DNA from: Drosophila persimilis
Taxonomy: Eukaryota; Arthropoda; Insecta; Diptera; Drosophilidae
Reading direction: 5' to 3'
DNA: 64,000 nt
Assembly: GCF_003286085.1 (NCBI RefSeq)
Contig: NW_020825298.1
Coordinates: forward strand, 310,001-374,000
Shown here: in pieces, positions 1 through 13,957 of the stretch
Layout: the number at the start of each line of letters is the position of its first letter
Numbering within the stretch: the stretch's first letter is position 1
The notes under the pieces: model-generated
Seen by the model: only the letters and a program-made list of their open reading frames with translations
Database searches by the model: none
Told to the model about the DNA's origin: nothing
Program-made: the position numbers and the translations under genes

Positions 1-1677
1 AACAAAGTCTCATGAACAGACACAGAATACAAAATACAGAAACCGAAGCAAACACAAACACACAAACACAAACGAGAACAATCCACAAAGAGTACATGCT
101 CAGAAATTAGAACTTTACAATCACGATCTGTGCTGCTGGTGCCGGCGCTGGTTGCGGCTCTAGCGATGGGACTCTAGCTGGTGGCACTTACCTACAGCGT
201 ACACATGTTATTAATTTGACGCGTTTAACTCCATAAATGTTGAAGTGGCAAGAGGGTGCGTGCTGCAGCAGAGTTGAGCTAGACAAACGTACGTCTGTAC
301 TGCTGTACTGCATTTGCGGTTGCAAAAGTGGATGGCATTAAGACAAGTTTGTTGCCCAAGTCTTTTGTTTTATGCTACTCGTGGGGAAGCTTCTGGCTTT
401 TGCAGCTGTCTTTAGCTTGGCTTTGCACATAAACGACTGTGTGGGGACCTGGTTTTAATTGGTTCACATTATTTATAAGCTAGCAGCCAACTACTACATA
501 CAGACAGACATAAGATCTAATGAATTCCGAAACCCAGACACTCCCTCGAGCTACTTTTTCAAGCTTGGGAACTCAAACACACAACCAACCAAGGCTCAGA
601 GTCACTGGTGAACTGAACTGAGCTGAACTGAACCGCTGTTACACTTAATTCAACAAATTAGTTCGCCAAAATGGAATTGAATTGCGCCCAAAGGCAGCGA
701 GTTTCTGTTTCTCTATTTCTCTGTTGCATAACGCCTAGGCGAGTAGTCGAGTCGCCGGATCTCTCGTTCGAGCTGTGGACTGTGGGCGTTGACGGGCGTC
801 GCTTTAAAAGTTCTTTCAGAGCTCAGGAATGGCAGCTCCAAATGCAATAATTATCCATCCACTCTTTACAATTGGCACCAGGCAAGGCAACCTTTCGATT
901 TTGTTTTGAACCGTTGGGCTTGGGCCTGGGCTTGGCATTCATGTGAACCGTTTACTGGTTAAGGCCTTTAGTTTTTAGTGCCATGACTCACTGGCAGCTT
1001 TTTGATACCAATCTCTTTTCACTGCTTCATGAAATATTGCAAGCTTGCAAGCATTTACTTGTTCTGGTTTTGCTTGGCCGGGGATCAATTCTTTTTGGGG
1101 GGACAACTTCGCCCATGTCCACTAGCCATATTTGAAATTGCTCTGCGCTGATTAAGTCCCGAAAATTATGTACACACCCCAGCAGGCTAACATTCGCAGC
1201 CGTAAAGCGAAGTATCTCAATAGAATATGGCAATGCCACATTCTAGAAGAGATCAGAATATTCCAAGTGACAAAACACCAGAAGATTTCTGGCGACTGAA
1301 CTGGTTGTATAATAATTCCTATACTACAATACTAACTAAGCCAAAACTTAAGTGTGAAAAATACATGACCCAAATAAAATCCAGGGCCAGATAAATAAAC
1401 AAACCAAGTGGCAATAATAATAACAGCTATAAGACCGAGCCGGACCAAGTGCTGGAGTCAATTAGATTCAGCACCATTTGCTTTTATTGTCTTGGTATAA
1501 TTGTTTTTACCATTGTCATTATTGCTGTTATACTAGTAATTGTTTGGTTTTCAAAAAAGGCGCTTTGTCGCCGTCTTGTTCAGCTCAGACTCAGATCCGC
1601 CGTCGACACAGAACGCCAACGCAGACAGATAGAAACAAAAATAGTTATTCCTTCTTTATTTCATATATATTGGTGGC

Positions 1678-1730
1678 AGTGGCGGCGGCGGCGGCGGCGG
1701 TGGCGGCGGTGGCGGCGGTGGCGGCGGTGG
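1678..1730. repeat. GGC/GGT trinucleotide repeat
   Basis: About 17 tandem GGC units are interrupted at regular intervals by GGT. The long glycine, alanine or proline runs in overlapping open frames come only from this repeat and are not evidence of a gene. Confidence 0.9.
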
Positions 1731-2512
1731 CATTCTCTTGCGCAACATTAGCAGCAGCCGTCGCCTTTTATAGTCATCCGGGTAAAGGCGTTGTGACCCT
1801 GAATTGGTTTCTGACTTGATCTCATAGCGTAATTCTGAAAGCCACAAACCGCGTTCAATCATTACATAAGAGTATTGTCTATGTAAACACTCATGTTCAA
1901 TCAAACAAAATTCAAATGTCATTTGGGCTGGTTCCAGATATATCCATATATATGTACATCGAGAATACATCCAAAACACTGCTCTCGCACACGGAAAATT
2001 GAGTTTTTTGAGTATTTTAGCTTAATTATGTCGCGACAAAATGTGCACAAGGATCATTAAGATAGAGTATCGAAAACATGGAAGTTTGGCGGATTATGGC
2101 TCGTATGCCATACAATTTTTTGCATATTGTTCGCTCAGAGCGAACCGAACAGTTTGTTTCGATTTGGGCACACCCAAAATATGCCCTGGACCAAACAGGC
2201 GACAGGCGACCAGCAGTCCACTCGTGAGGCCGACATGCCGCTCACTTTTGGATTCTAATGCCAGAAGTCGCCAGCTTATTGCAATGCCTTTCTGAATTCG
2301 GCATAAGCATTTAATGTCGTTAGCAGGCGCCCACAATTACATTCACGCGAAATGGCAATGCTCTGTGGATGTGGGTTGGTTCAGACATGGGCTGATCCAT
2401 TTTTAATTTCAACGGATTTGAGATCAATACTTCCGTTCCTCTCAAAAGTACTAGAGTATACATATATAGGCTTTTTAAAAAATAAAAATGGAATAAAATT
2501 GGAAATCAAAAG

Positions 2513-2580
2513 TTATAATATAATATATAATAATATAATATATAATAATATAATATATAATAATATAATATATATATACA
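2513..2580. repeat. AT-rich 15-bp tandem repeat
   Basis: Roughly four copies of a 15-bp A/T-only unit (TAATATAATATATAA type) run into an alternating TA tract. It is a microsatellite or minisatellite of no recognised function. Confidence 0.85.
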
Positions 2581-2933
2581 TATGTATATATCAATAAGGT
2601 ATTCAAAGATAAAGGCATTTTATTCTCTTACTTCCAATCTCATATAAGAGTAGGACATTCAGTAACAATCGATAGCATCCACCATAGATAGATAGATGCT
2701 ATTCCACCTAGCTACGAGTATAGTTTGAATTCAATCTGTGAGTGACTTTTTAGTAATTTGGCTCACCCACACACCCGCACGTGGATTTGATATAGTCGTT
2801 ATGCATAAGCGCTTTACAAAACGTTTGTAGCAATTACTTTTTCTCTACAAAGCGACTGGAGACTCTGGGGCCACTCTGAGATCTCGCAGTGGCTGGGGCT
2901 GGGCTCTGCTGTATTGGACTGTACTGGGCCTGT

Positions 2934-2975
2934 GCTGGGGCTTGGGCTGGGGCTTGGGCTGGGGCTTGGGCTGGG
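2934..2975. repeat. 12-bp G-rich tandem repeat
   Basis: More than three copies of the unit TGGGGCTTGGGC lie in direct tandem, giving regularly spaced G-runs on the plus strand. Similar G-rich sequence flanks it (2890-2910 and 3020-3050). Confidence 0.85.
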
Positions 2976-3487
2976 TGTTTGTTTCGTTTGTTTTCAGATT
3001 CGAGCTAAGCTGGCCACCTTTGTGTGGTGTGGTGTGGTGTGGTGGGGTGGTGGCCTTTGCTTTACTTTTGGCATTTTAGTTTATGGCGTGCAGTAAGCGT
3101 GTGCCAATGGTGGGTGATCCGTTTTAGGGGCGCTGAACTCGACAACAACAAGGGACAAATAAAAGGCTTGAATTACGACTTACCGCTTGTAGAATTTAAG
3201 TTTTGAGCTTCATTTCCACATTTTCCAGATGCACGAGAGGCATTTCCGCATCAAAATACTTACTGAAACACAAAATGTAAAATATTGTTTAATATATGTA
3301 CATATGTACGTACTCGCACAACACAAATGTGGAAATGTCTTTGACGCCACCAAGAGCAGACATGCGGTACACATGAAGACGGAAAGTGAAGGCAACTCGG
3401 CAGCCGTTCCCATGAGAAATATACAAAACATACAGGGCAAAGGGAAACAATGCGAGCAATCTCCGTTGCCTAGACTCCCATTAAGTG

Positions 3488-3525
3488 ACTGCGACGGCGA
3501 CGGCGACGGCGACTGCGACTGCGAG
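3488..3525. repeat. GACGGC/GACTGC hexanucleotide repeat
   Basis: Six-base units alternate between GACGGC and GACTGC for about 38 bases. It is a simple repeat in otherwise non-coding sequence. Confidence 0.8.
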
Positions 3526-3965
3526 TGCTGGCTGCCCTGCACGGCCTAGACCTGAGCTCTGAGTTCGCAGCTCCAACTAGCAGGCCGCGAGCTGCCGTGC
3601 GAAAATTTGAAATTCAAATGCATTTCTCTGTTATTGCAGACTGAAACTCGAAGTATACGTTGCAACTGCAACTGCAACTGCGGCTGGGGAACGTTAATTA
3701 CAAGCTGCGTTTTAATATCGTGCAGTAGGTGTAACGGCAAAAGTCAAACAGAAGACTGAAAACAGCTACAGCCTCTGCCGCATTATGATACTCATACCTG
3801 CCGCTTACATCATAGTCACCGCATCGATTTATGTCTGGCTCTTGACTGCATTTATTGTAATACGAAAATGTTTTAAACGTGCTGCGAGCGTTTTGCCAGA
3901 GCTGGAAGCAAGCAGTGAGCTGCCTCTGGCCTGGCCAAAGACCTTACCCACGCACTACGCATCCC

Positions 3966-3995
3966 CAGTCTCAGTCTCAGTCTCAGTCTCGTCTC
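3966..3995. repeat. CAGTCT hexanucleotide repeat
   Basis: Four near-perfect copies of the unit CAGTCT lie in tandem. Confidence 0.8.
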
Positions 3996-6900
3996 ACAGC
4001 AGAGTCGTTTCCGTTAAGTGTAGCCAGCAGTCACGACCATATCTCCCAGTGGGTCGTAGATATAAGTTGTTTCAATAGCCCAATTTCCACAATTCATCTT
4101 GCAGCGAAAATGAGACGGCGAATCTGTAGCTTCCCTGGGCTTCCCAGCTCCACAGCAGATGTGCGCCAAAATTATTATTTATTATTTATTACGATTGCGA
4201 CAATTGAACGCAATTTCTTTTCGAATGCGGAAGATTTCAATTTGCAGTTCCAGTCCCTCGCTGTCCGTAGAGTTATTTTCTTTATTTACAAATTACGCGT
4301 ACGTAATCGTGCAGAGCACTTTGGTCTGTATGACAGACTGACATAAATTTGATAGAGATGGGCTCGAAATTAATCTCAGGCTGTGGAGGACGAATGTGTG
4401 AATGTGAATGTGAGTGCGTGGGAAAATATGCTGTGGTGTGGGAAGCCATTGACTGATGCTTGAGTCTGCCAAAAAAATATACGTCTAATCGAACGGCAGA
4501 TAACGGACAAGACAGAGCCAGATGCTGCCAACTTACAAAAATTTCAGGAAAACTGGCTCGTGAAATGTACAATACGATCCACTTAAAATGAAGACATTGA
4601 AATGTTTCTGTTCCGCCCATGTCCCATCAGCAGGAGGCATATATCAAGCCGCGGCATAATGGCCATTCACCTAAACTGCAGGCAGACCACGCCTTTGCCC
4701 CGCTACCGAAGATACAAACGATCGAGGCAGCATGAGCGATGGAGTGCCAAAACCATCACGTCAACAACAGCATGACAAGCCATAAAACTGCACCGAAGAC
4801 GAACGAAGACAACCCATCCAGGTGGTACAGTACTGTTGGCATGTGGTGTGGCCCCCTTCGACCGCAAAAGTGTGATTACCAATTCGCAATTTGAAATGCA
4901 GGGGCGTCGTCCTCCCGTTTCGATTGGCAGTAGCCCGAAAATGCATATTGGCTAATTATTTGAGCTATCCCAAAATCCCAAACTCTGAAACTCGTGAATA
5001 GCGGAAGCGACAATTATGCAAACAATGAAGCGGAAATTGTAAATGAAGGAGAAAAGTTGAACAAACTTTGCAAACACTATTTGACAAGGCATAATTTGCA
5101 ATAACGCATCTTCAAGTTAGACCACGAGCACTGATCCACTCCCCATGTGATCATTATTGTATTCTATCCAGTCAGCACAGACTGGAATAAGTCTCCAATT
5201 CGCTTTGCAGCATTATAACTTCAATGTCTTCAATATAACCTGCTTGCAGCATTAAGATTTCTTGTGACGTGTGCCCCAACAAGTACTGGAATGTAAGACA
5301 GTAAGCCGCCCCGTAAAAATATTACAACTGTTGCCCTGGCAACAAAGATTTCCGGCACTATCAAGTTGTTGCTAGCTACGGTTGTGGTTGGTCTGCTGGT
5401 CTGGCCTGGTCATTGTTGCAGTGTCTGCAGTTGCTCTGGTGCTTATCAAAATCATTTAAATGAAAAGTGAAAGGAAAATTGTTATTGCTACAAAGCTCTT
5501 ATGACTGCCCGTGGCTGTCTATGTCAGCCTCAAATTTGTCGCTGCATGTCCAAGTCCAAGTCAAGTGCTCGGGCTTACGGGGCTCGCTTACGAGTTCGAA
5601 AATGTATTTTGGCCGATCATTCAAGCATCCATCGCATAGCACCAGCTAAACTATTTTTAATGCTTGCCTGTTTAGAAACCTTTTACCATTTGATCGAGGG
5701 ATAGCTTTTGGATAAAATATCTGTATTTCTGTGGGCACTACCAGAGAGCCGTCCAAGTCTTGAGGCATACCAACCGACTTCCGCGCACGTTTAGCGCAAT
5801 GCAATACAAACTACGATTTAGTTGAAAAAACAAATTTTAAAAATGCTTTATATGTCAAATCAATTCTCTAGCAATAAAGTTGGCCTCTGAAAAATCTGCA
5901 ATCCCCTGAATTCAGCACCAAACTTTGGCCTGTCTGGTGTCTGGGGTCAACAATTACACGATCCGCTTGTTAGCGGCAATGTTGCGGGGCACCATCTGCA
6001 AGAAACGAGTACCTTGACCTGTGTGCGTGTGTATTTGGTATGTGTGGTGATGCCAATGGGGCAGATGTACTCGTACTCGTACTCGTCAGCAGTCACTGGG
6101 GCGAGTGGGGCGTTTTCCTTTCAAATTGAATTGAACGCTCAAACGGTAAATGGTAATAGGCAACACAAGCTGCAGACCGCTGAAGCAGAAATTGTTTACT
6201 GTATGCAAATTTTGGCTTTTGGTTATCCACACTTTGTAAGTGCTTCCTTCGTGATGGCAGCTACTTTTGAATTTGATGTTCCGCCAAATTTATGGTTTGT
6301 TGCTTTTGCAATTTGTTACTGCCATCGCCCACTAGTTTGTTTTCCTCTGTCTGATCTCTGCTGGGGAGCTGCTGGGGATAGACCATGACCTTCGCGGGTA
6401 TGAGGTCGGATGGGAGGTAAGGCTGTTTTCATCTCTTCATCTGCGCTTGCTGCTGGCCAAGATGCGGCGCAGCGGTCAAGGCAAACTCAAAATTAGTATT
6501 TGTATTTTTTTGGTAGGTAGCGTGCACCTACTCCTCGACAGTTGGCCAGACGTTGAGTTTTCTCTAACAACTTTAACACGAGACCCCCCGAATCTCCACT
6601 CCACCCCAGCTATCATCATTGGCTATCATGTCGCAATTGTGGCCACAGGAAAGATATTGAAATGTAACGCAGAGCGTCGTTAGCCAGATCTGTGACGAAA
6701 TCAAGCTGCCATCATGTACTACAAAACACAGCATAACGAAACAACGCAGAAATGCATTTGCAGCAGATCGCCCTCAAGCCAAACAACATTTACAAAATCG
6801 AAATCAGTTTCGTATTTGTGGAGCAAATCACGCGTTTTAGCGCGGTTAGGCTCCATTTTTACTGTTCCTTTTCGTAGGTCCGAGCTCCGAGCTCCCAGTA

Positions 6901-9310
6901 GCACCCCAGACAGCCTCTGTCCAGAGTTTGCTGACTGTCACCGCCCAGACTTTGGCCAGCGGCTGCGATTATTGCAGACCTATTGCCAATTGTGAATGCG
7001 ACACACGAGCCGTGGACATTGCTTGGCCCATAAATTCGAGTAGTGGCTGTTACTGTTGCAGTTGCAGTGGCCTCAGTGACTAGCCGGCTGGCCCAGTCGA
7101 TTCACAAGTAAGCGAAAGTGATCGATTTTGAAGTAGGCGTGGCTCTGAGCGGGCCTTGCGCCACAATGTGGCGTTGTCGTTGGCGGCGGCTCGACGTCGC
7201 GTGGTCTAGTTGCTGCCACTAGCAAAAAGATCTGAGATACTAGCTGCTACTCGTACATACAGCTGCTATGAATGGCTTGGTGAGTGCCGCAGTGTGCTGT
7301 GTGTCTGTCGGTTATGCAACATTCCTGGTTTGACCCACTTTCGCGATCGCCGAAGTTTTTCTTGAGTTTTTTGTCGCCAATACAGCATTGGGCAGCATTC
7401 ACTTTAGGCAACTTAAATGCAAATATAGTTTATGCCCGTAGACCGCTTTCGGCAAAAATTGTAGTGGAACATACTGGAATACTCTGGAGCAGTATTGTAT
7501 TGAGTATTGAGACATATTGAGGAACAAACTACAAGAATCCATCCGAAGCTTGCCCCTGCAACAGCAGTTCCTGCTCCAATTCCAACAGTTCGCCGAATTG
7601 ATCCCTGTGGACTGCAGGCCAGAGGCAAACGAGACCACGGGAGCGACAACCATATTTTGAAAATTATTTGAAAGTTTGCTGCCAATTAACATTTTGAAAA
7701 GTTGTCCGGTTGATAAAATCGTGTGCCACAAGTGTCATATTGCCAGTCATAACGAGTGAGCCAACTGGCGTGCTGTGCTGTGCTGCGTGCCCCAAAAGCC
7801 AAGTCGTTTGCGTGTATACCGCTGACATGTACATACAGGTGGCTGCTCCATATGACTAAGAGGCATGCTGCAGTCAGCGAAAATTCCGCTGTATGCTGTG
7901 CACCATTTTTTTGGCACATTTTTGGTGTTTTATTCAAATTCTGTACAGATTTAGTTCATTTTCGCAATCTTTATGCCAGAATCCTTGAACTAAAACCCAC
8001 ATACAAATAAAAATAAATACTAAAGATCAACTGATCAATTGGCACAACCGAAAAGTTCAGACCACATATCATTATTACGAGTAGGCGACAAGCGAAAATT
8101 GTACCAGGAGCGGCGCATAAAGCCACAATATGGACGTAACTATTAAGCCGAACTAGTCGAGGCAGTGAACACACATAAACCTACTGGAAAAATACAGTAT
8201 GTACTGGCCAGCCAGGGCTTAATCTCAAGTCTTGAGTCTGCAGCTAAGTCTCGTGAATGTCCAAAGAAAGTCAATGGTGTCCAAAGACTACAAAGAGTAG
8301 CCCCTGCGCAGCCTTCGCTGCGGAGTGGTGTGTTGTGTGTCTGTGTGTATCTGTGTGGCGACTGCCTTGCCAGCAAATTGGAGCATTCTCCCCCAAATAG
8401 TTGAAAGAAAAAGCGAGCGCCTAGTGCACTGCACAGCACAGCACTGTACTCTGTACAGTGTACATTGTACATTGTCGATTATGTATGTATGTGTGGCAAT
8501 ACAAAAGCCAGTCGATAGTCATGTTGCATAATAGCCGAAAAGCACTTCGAGCCGGAGCTCTACTTAGTATTTGAATGTGGCCCACGGCTATGAAAAGGAA
8601 AGCAACCGGGCAAGAGGTACGAGGCATGAGGCATGAGGCAAGAGTAAGCGCTGCATATTTCCTGTTTTGTGGTACACACGAAAATAGGTTCACTACTGCG
8701 CTTGCTTTGCTGCTGGCGATTATTTAATTTTTTATTATTTCTTGCTATCTCTGACTGCCCAAATCTGTTCCCCGTAAATCTGTCATGCTGCTGAGCGTTG
8801 AAATCGAAATTGGTTAATTTTGATTGCACTGAGAGATGCGGCATTATCACTAAATGATGGTGTTATCTTACGAGCATAACGAAGCGCTCACTTTAGGTGT
8901 CTTCCGTTGCGGACGGACGGACGGTCCGATCGAATAAGCAACGTCCCCAGTTACGCTCATCTGTTCGCGTGGCGTGTGGACTTACGAGAACAGGAGGGGC
9001 CTTTGCGACCACGTATATCATTAATTATTAGCTAAAGAAAACCTGAACTGAGATGCGAATCAATAAAGATATTTATAGGGCAGTCTCAGAGTAATCGAAA
9101 GTCGTAATTTTGTTTGCAAAGCTATGCTAGATTTGGCTCCGCTTTTCAGCCGTTCTGTGGCATATATTATTCTCAGAGTGGGTTTACGTGTGCTTATGGC
9201 AGATTATTTATGGCTTGTTGTTGCAAAAATATCGTTGGCAACAGCCACAGTAGCAGAGTAGCCAGGAACGCAGTTTGAGCACGTATCTGTGTCTGTGTGT
9301 TTGTCAGTGA

Positions 9311-9341
9311 GGCAGGAGCAGGAGCAGGAGCAGGAGCAGGG
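9311..9341. repeat. AGGAGC hexanucleotide repeat
   Basis: Five near-perfect copies of the hexamer AGGAGC (CAGGAG) lie in tandem. Confidence 0.85.
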
Positions 9342-9523
9342 CAACTATAGATCTTCTCCATTCTCTGTTAGTCCGATTTTGCGGTTTGGATCCCCAGAGT
9401 TTGCTGCCAGGAAATGCAGCTGCAGCACAGCACCGACTTTTCTTTTCGAAAGGAAAAGTTCGACTGGAACTGATTCCCCCTGCTGCTTGTTGCAAGCTTT
9501 CTGCGCGTGCGCATGCAAAGCGA

Positions 9524-9608
9524 ATGGAATGGAAGCCAATCGCCTTGCTGTTGCTGATGTTTGTTGATGTTGGTGTTTGGTTTCTGTTGGTCAGCTGGGG
9601 CATGTTTC
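9524..9608 (+). other. Candidate signal-peptide exon for Cda5 (weak)
   Basis: An ATG at 9524 opens a frame for about 28 residues. A short positive N-terminus is followed by a strongly hydrophobic core (PIALLLLMF, then WFLLV). A GT at 9609 (GTAATG, a weak donor) would end the exon in phase 1, which is exactly the phase the first certain Cda5 exon at 13958 requires. Cda5 is secreted and must have a signal sequence upstream. Phase agreement has a one-in-three chance by luck and the donor is poor, so this is only a pointer; the real exon may lie outside the window. Confidence 0.15.
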
Positions 9609-10526
9609 GTAATGGGAGAAAAGTCGGAATGCAACAACAATTGGGGCGGTCGCCTTTGCGCTCATCGGGGGCGCTGGGCGAAGACGCTTACTTCAATTGA
9701 TCTCTCCAGCCGATTGCCGATTGAAAATGAAAACCTAAGCTAAAGTCCGCCCATGATTTATATTTCCGTCTGGCGGGTGTGCGAGCGTGCGTTTAATTGC
9801 GGACCGCACCCGAATCGCAGCGAATCGAAAGACTTAGGCAACGAACTTGTCGGCTGCCTGTTGGCCACGTTTAATTAAAAGTTCAAAGCGATCACGCGAA
9901 AAAGAAATTGAGCCATCAATTGAGGCGGCCAGATAGTCCAATACGAGATACATACATATGTTCGTAGTACGAGTAAATCAACGGCCAAATACTTTGGGGC
10001 GGATATATTTAGTTGCAATTCTACTGTTATTCGGTATTCTTGCTGTCCTGTCGACCATTTCTATACGGTCGAAGCCTCATTATGGTCGACATAAATCGGA
10101 TTTCGAGGCTGCATTCGACGATGTTGCCACCAAACGAGGTGGCAATTAGTGCAATGTTTCGCGTCATTTGTCTAAATTTGGCCATGCTATTGGCGGTTGC
10201 CAATTTGATGGCTTTAAATAAGTCGGAGGCAGTGTTGAAATGCCGCCTCGCCAACTTATGGCTTAAAGACCATAAAGCTTTGAAGCATCGGCGACCGTCG
10301 TCGACGACGACGTAGCGTAGCGGTGGGCCTAGGATCATCAGTCGTTAACGTAGCGACGGTGGCGTCGATGGAGGCATCAGTGAGACATTAAACAAATGGC
10401 GCTTTACATAAATTAGCGCCTTTCGCACGGAAACGCTCAATCAACACAAACAATCGATTGATATACGGCGTGAATTTCAGGGTTTGAACTCTTTGCCACA
10501 GCTTGTGCTGTGGCTGAACCTCACAC

Positions 10527-10553
10527 TGCTGGTGCTGCTGGTGCTGCTGGTGG
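10527..10553. repeat. 9-bp repeat of TGCTGCTGG type
   Basis: Three tandem copies of a 9-base unit (GGTGCTGCT) lie in non-coding sequence. Confidence 0.8.
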
Positions 10554-11769
10554 CACCAGACGGGGTCACTTATAAATATTCAACGATTTAAAGATACGAC
10601 AGTTTTATTGATTTTAAATGCTCAACATCTTTTAAGCAGCGGCATTCAAATAAATTGATAATAAAATGCCTCACGCTGATCTTCAGCAAGTTGTCCAGAC
10701 AAGACGTGATGCTTTTTTAGCTGTAAAGTCTACCACAGCCAGAGACGGCAGTTTTTGTGTCGCTGAACTACGAGTACCCTGAGTGCCATGTGTTTTATTG
10801 CTGCTTCCGACTGACATGAAAGTCAAGTTGCTCATCAAGGGGCGCTTATGGCTTACGGCAGAGAAGTTGTTGGTCGAGTGCACTTCGGGCACACCACACG
10901 AAAAGGCCAAATTGTAAAGCTTTCGGCACGCTTCTCAGTGCATCATCGCCTAAGAGACTATACTTTGGCGTGGAGGAGCTTGGGTAGCTTCGTAAGAATG
11001 TATGCCCGGAATGCTGTGAACAAGGGTACTGGTACTCTAATACGTAGACTGCTTTCAATAAAAATCGCGCTACGTGCTGCACTTATATACGAAACACTAA
11101 ACCAAAGCCAACGACAAGCGCCAAACAAAACAAAACCAATCAGGCCTATGGTCGAATTACTGCGCGTTGCATAACAACCCAGCCGCCTAGCCACCTAGTC
11201 GCTTTGAACCTTAGCTTCGGCTTTAGATTTGGCCTCAGCGTCAGTTTTAGCGTTGACTCGTACAATATATTGTTTAGTGGAGCAGAAAGCACGATTGCAT
11301 AGCACTAGCGGCAGCGGCAGCGACACAAATGCAATAACAACAGGCAACAACGAATCAACAACAACAATCTGACCAGCGGACGCGTCAGGGGCTGCCAAGT
11401 GTGGGCAGCCGCTGCCTAATACAAATGTCATTCGTGCGGATAGTGGATGGGCAGCTCTAGGCTCTTGCATGGTCAATTGCCGTTGGCACGTGATTAGCTT
11501 TCATTGTGCGCCACCATCGCCATCGTATATCGTGTATCAGCCACTCAGATCACTCACTCGGTCACTAGTAGCACTTGCACTTGCGAATAGTCGAGCTGCC
11601 GGCTGCCGTCTGCACAGTTACCGGCGAAGATTCAAAAACTGCGACGATTTTGCGCGTTAATTACACAATTTGTGGAGCGTGGAGCGTGACGCGTCTGCTG
11701 CATGCTAAGTAGATGATGTACGCTACCTCAAGGAGCCTTGACACCATTGGAGAAATACTCGCCAGTCAA

Positions 11770-11777
11770 TGACGTCA
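11770..11777. promoter_or_regulatory. Perfect cAMP-response-element palindrome
   Basis: The octamer TGACGTCA is the consensus CREB/ATF site and reads the same on both strands. It is a single site in the presumed Cda5 intron; one 8-mer of this kind is expected by chance about once per 65 kb, so function is unproven. Confidence 0.25.
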
Positions 11778-13957
11778 ATACAAAGCGCTAGGAGATGTTG
11801 TGCATACTATTGAAAGCAATTTCAGAGCAGTCTGCCCTTTGTGTCCATACCATTTTTGTAATAAAACCCTTTTTCGACACTTTGCGTACACTTTGCGACT
11901 CCCACTAGATCCCAGCGGGGGCCTTATACACTGCCTTCGAATAAACTATTCATCTACGCCCAATCATGTCAAAGATGTTGTATCAAATGAGGCAGGAGGA
12001 GGCTTGTCGCCTCTAAAAGTGAATGGAAAGTGATGTAGGGAGAAGCCGGTCTATCAAAATGCGAAAATCCGTCCAGTCAAAAGTGCAACATAACGGCACC
12101 GTTATTGTTTGTTCAGTCCCCGCGTTACAATTAAAGCGTAACATAATGCTGCGAACATAATTTCGGCCCATTTTGTGGCTTCATTTGTGTGCCAGAAGAA
12201 AATGGTAGTACTACCATGTACTCCAATAATCCGATCCGCGACCACCGACAGGCCAATTACATAAATGTGTAAAAAGTACAGCAGTGTATTGCAGTGCGCA
12301 TTATGGAGTTCTGAATCTGAGTCTGTACCTTAGATTTTACTGACGACTTGTGCAATTTGAGCATTTCTGATTGAACGGCTTTGGAATGAATGGCTTGCGG
12401 CAAGCTTGCTTAATTTATTAGTTATCGTACAGTCATAAACCCGAGACTCGTCAAGCCAATCGAATTTTTTGCAATCTAGTGGAGTCGGGCGCGCCATCGC
12501 CTTACTTGGTTAGCATTGTTAGCGCAGCGCTTAGGCTTGAAATAACTTTGATTGCAAAGAATTGATTTCAATTGAATTCAAATTGAGCCTCAATTGTTCA
12601 GCGTAATCAGTTTTATATTTGGTTTCGGCTTTTCTGACTTTGGAGGGGTTTTCTGGTTTCCAGTCCGCTGTTGCCTGATGCCTTCGCCAACGTCGCGACG
12701 GGGCCAAATTCATTCTGTCTTGACTCTTGAGCACTGCGCTTGGAGGTTAGCTCTTATTTTTGGGTGCAGTTACCTTTCTGAAGCATAAACCGAGCTTATA
12801 ACGGCACGTTTTTATAATTAAAACTTTTTTGCCAGCGAATTGTCACCACTTGATGGCTGATTCAGCGCAAATCGCTTTGAAGGCGAACGCTTTTGGATCG
12901 CTTTTACTGCTTAAGTCTTTCGGTTGTTCGGATGCTGGCGGTGTAGATTGCTACAATGGTCATAAATTTCGGGTATTATGCAACCACATGTGCCATTCTT
13001 TCTCCTGCTAGCACTCGTGGTTTGTCGTTTCTTAATTAACATTCCGGCGTCGCGCGCCAAAACGAGTGAAAAAACAACACCATTGACCACTGAGCCCTGT
13101 CTGTAGAGTGACGATAATTTGAGGGGAATAAACTTTGAATACGGAACTCATCGCCATCTGGCCTACACAATGCTTTATTCACATGTTTGTACATATGTAC
13201 ATCCCAATCAAAGATAAATCCAATAACTAATTAAATTGTTACAATTCCGTCATGGCTGGACTATACTGGACCGTCTGTTCTGTTTGCCTTTGCGGATATT
13301 TCAGCACCAGTCAGTCTGTACCACTGAGCCACTCTTTGTATTATTAAAAAAGCTATAGCCCAAGCACAAGACAAATTTTGTTCATGTGGCATTTCGTTAA
13401 GATTGAGAAGGTCACGTTAGCAACGGCATCAACGGCAATCAAAATGTTTCGGCGCCAACAAGAACTCTGCATCTTGGCCACACTCATGCATCTGCATTTG
13501 TGTTCGAATATATATATATATATAATTATAGATGTATATATATGTATGTATGTGCTGTGTAGGTAGATGTATAAAAAAATACATTACAAGTGCAAATAAA
13601 ACCGTGACAGGCCTACGTGTAGAGTTCGGCGATTGGCTATCGCTCAATGGAGCGCAACTGCAATAAAAGAGCTACTGCCGCTGCCAATATTGACCCCTTT
13701 CCGCTGCGGCTGCCGCTGATGGCAAGACTGTTCCCCGGCTGCTGTTCTTGCCGCTGGAGATGTTGCAATTGACATTAACGATTCTGAACCAGCCACGGAT
13801 AGATGTATGTTGGCCCGATTATAGTGTGTTTCAGTTAGTGCATTGTGTAGGATATGCATTCAAAAGCAGTTAAAGTATTAAGAAGAGAAGTTATACTTAT
13901 ACTTATACTCTTTACTCATTCTGTGTATCTCCAAATCTCTTCACGTTGCCATCACAG

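Larger units (their letters stand above)
1..13957. other. Long region without a confident gene; probably Cda5 5' intron and upstream DNA
   Basis: Only short open frames occur here, and none has a codon pattern, domain or splice context that I can support. The first certain coding exon (13958) starts in mid-codon, so at least one upstream Cda5 exon exists. In D. melanogaster this gene is known to span tens of kilobases, so most of this stretch is plausibly intron. The sequence is a mix of AT-rich DNA and many short simple repeats, the clearest of which are listed separately. The extreme left end (about 180-200) has a minus-strand donor-like motif, but no exon could be assigned to it. Confidence 0.5.

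Noticed and set aside
1656-1979. Open frames with long proline, alanine or glycine runs on both strands
   Set aside because: They come from translating the GGC/GGT repeat at 1678-1730; no other coding signal is present.
10154-10315. Frame with a leader-like start (MFRVICLNLAMLLAVANL) as a Cda5 first exon
   Set aside because: No donor near its end gives the phase 1 exit that the exon at 13958 needs, and the frame ends in a repetitive GACGAC stretch.
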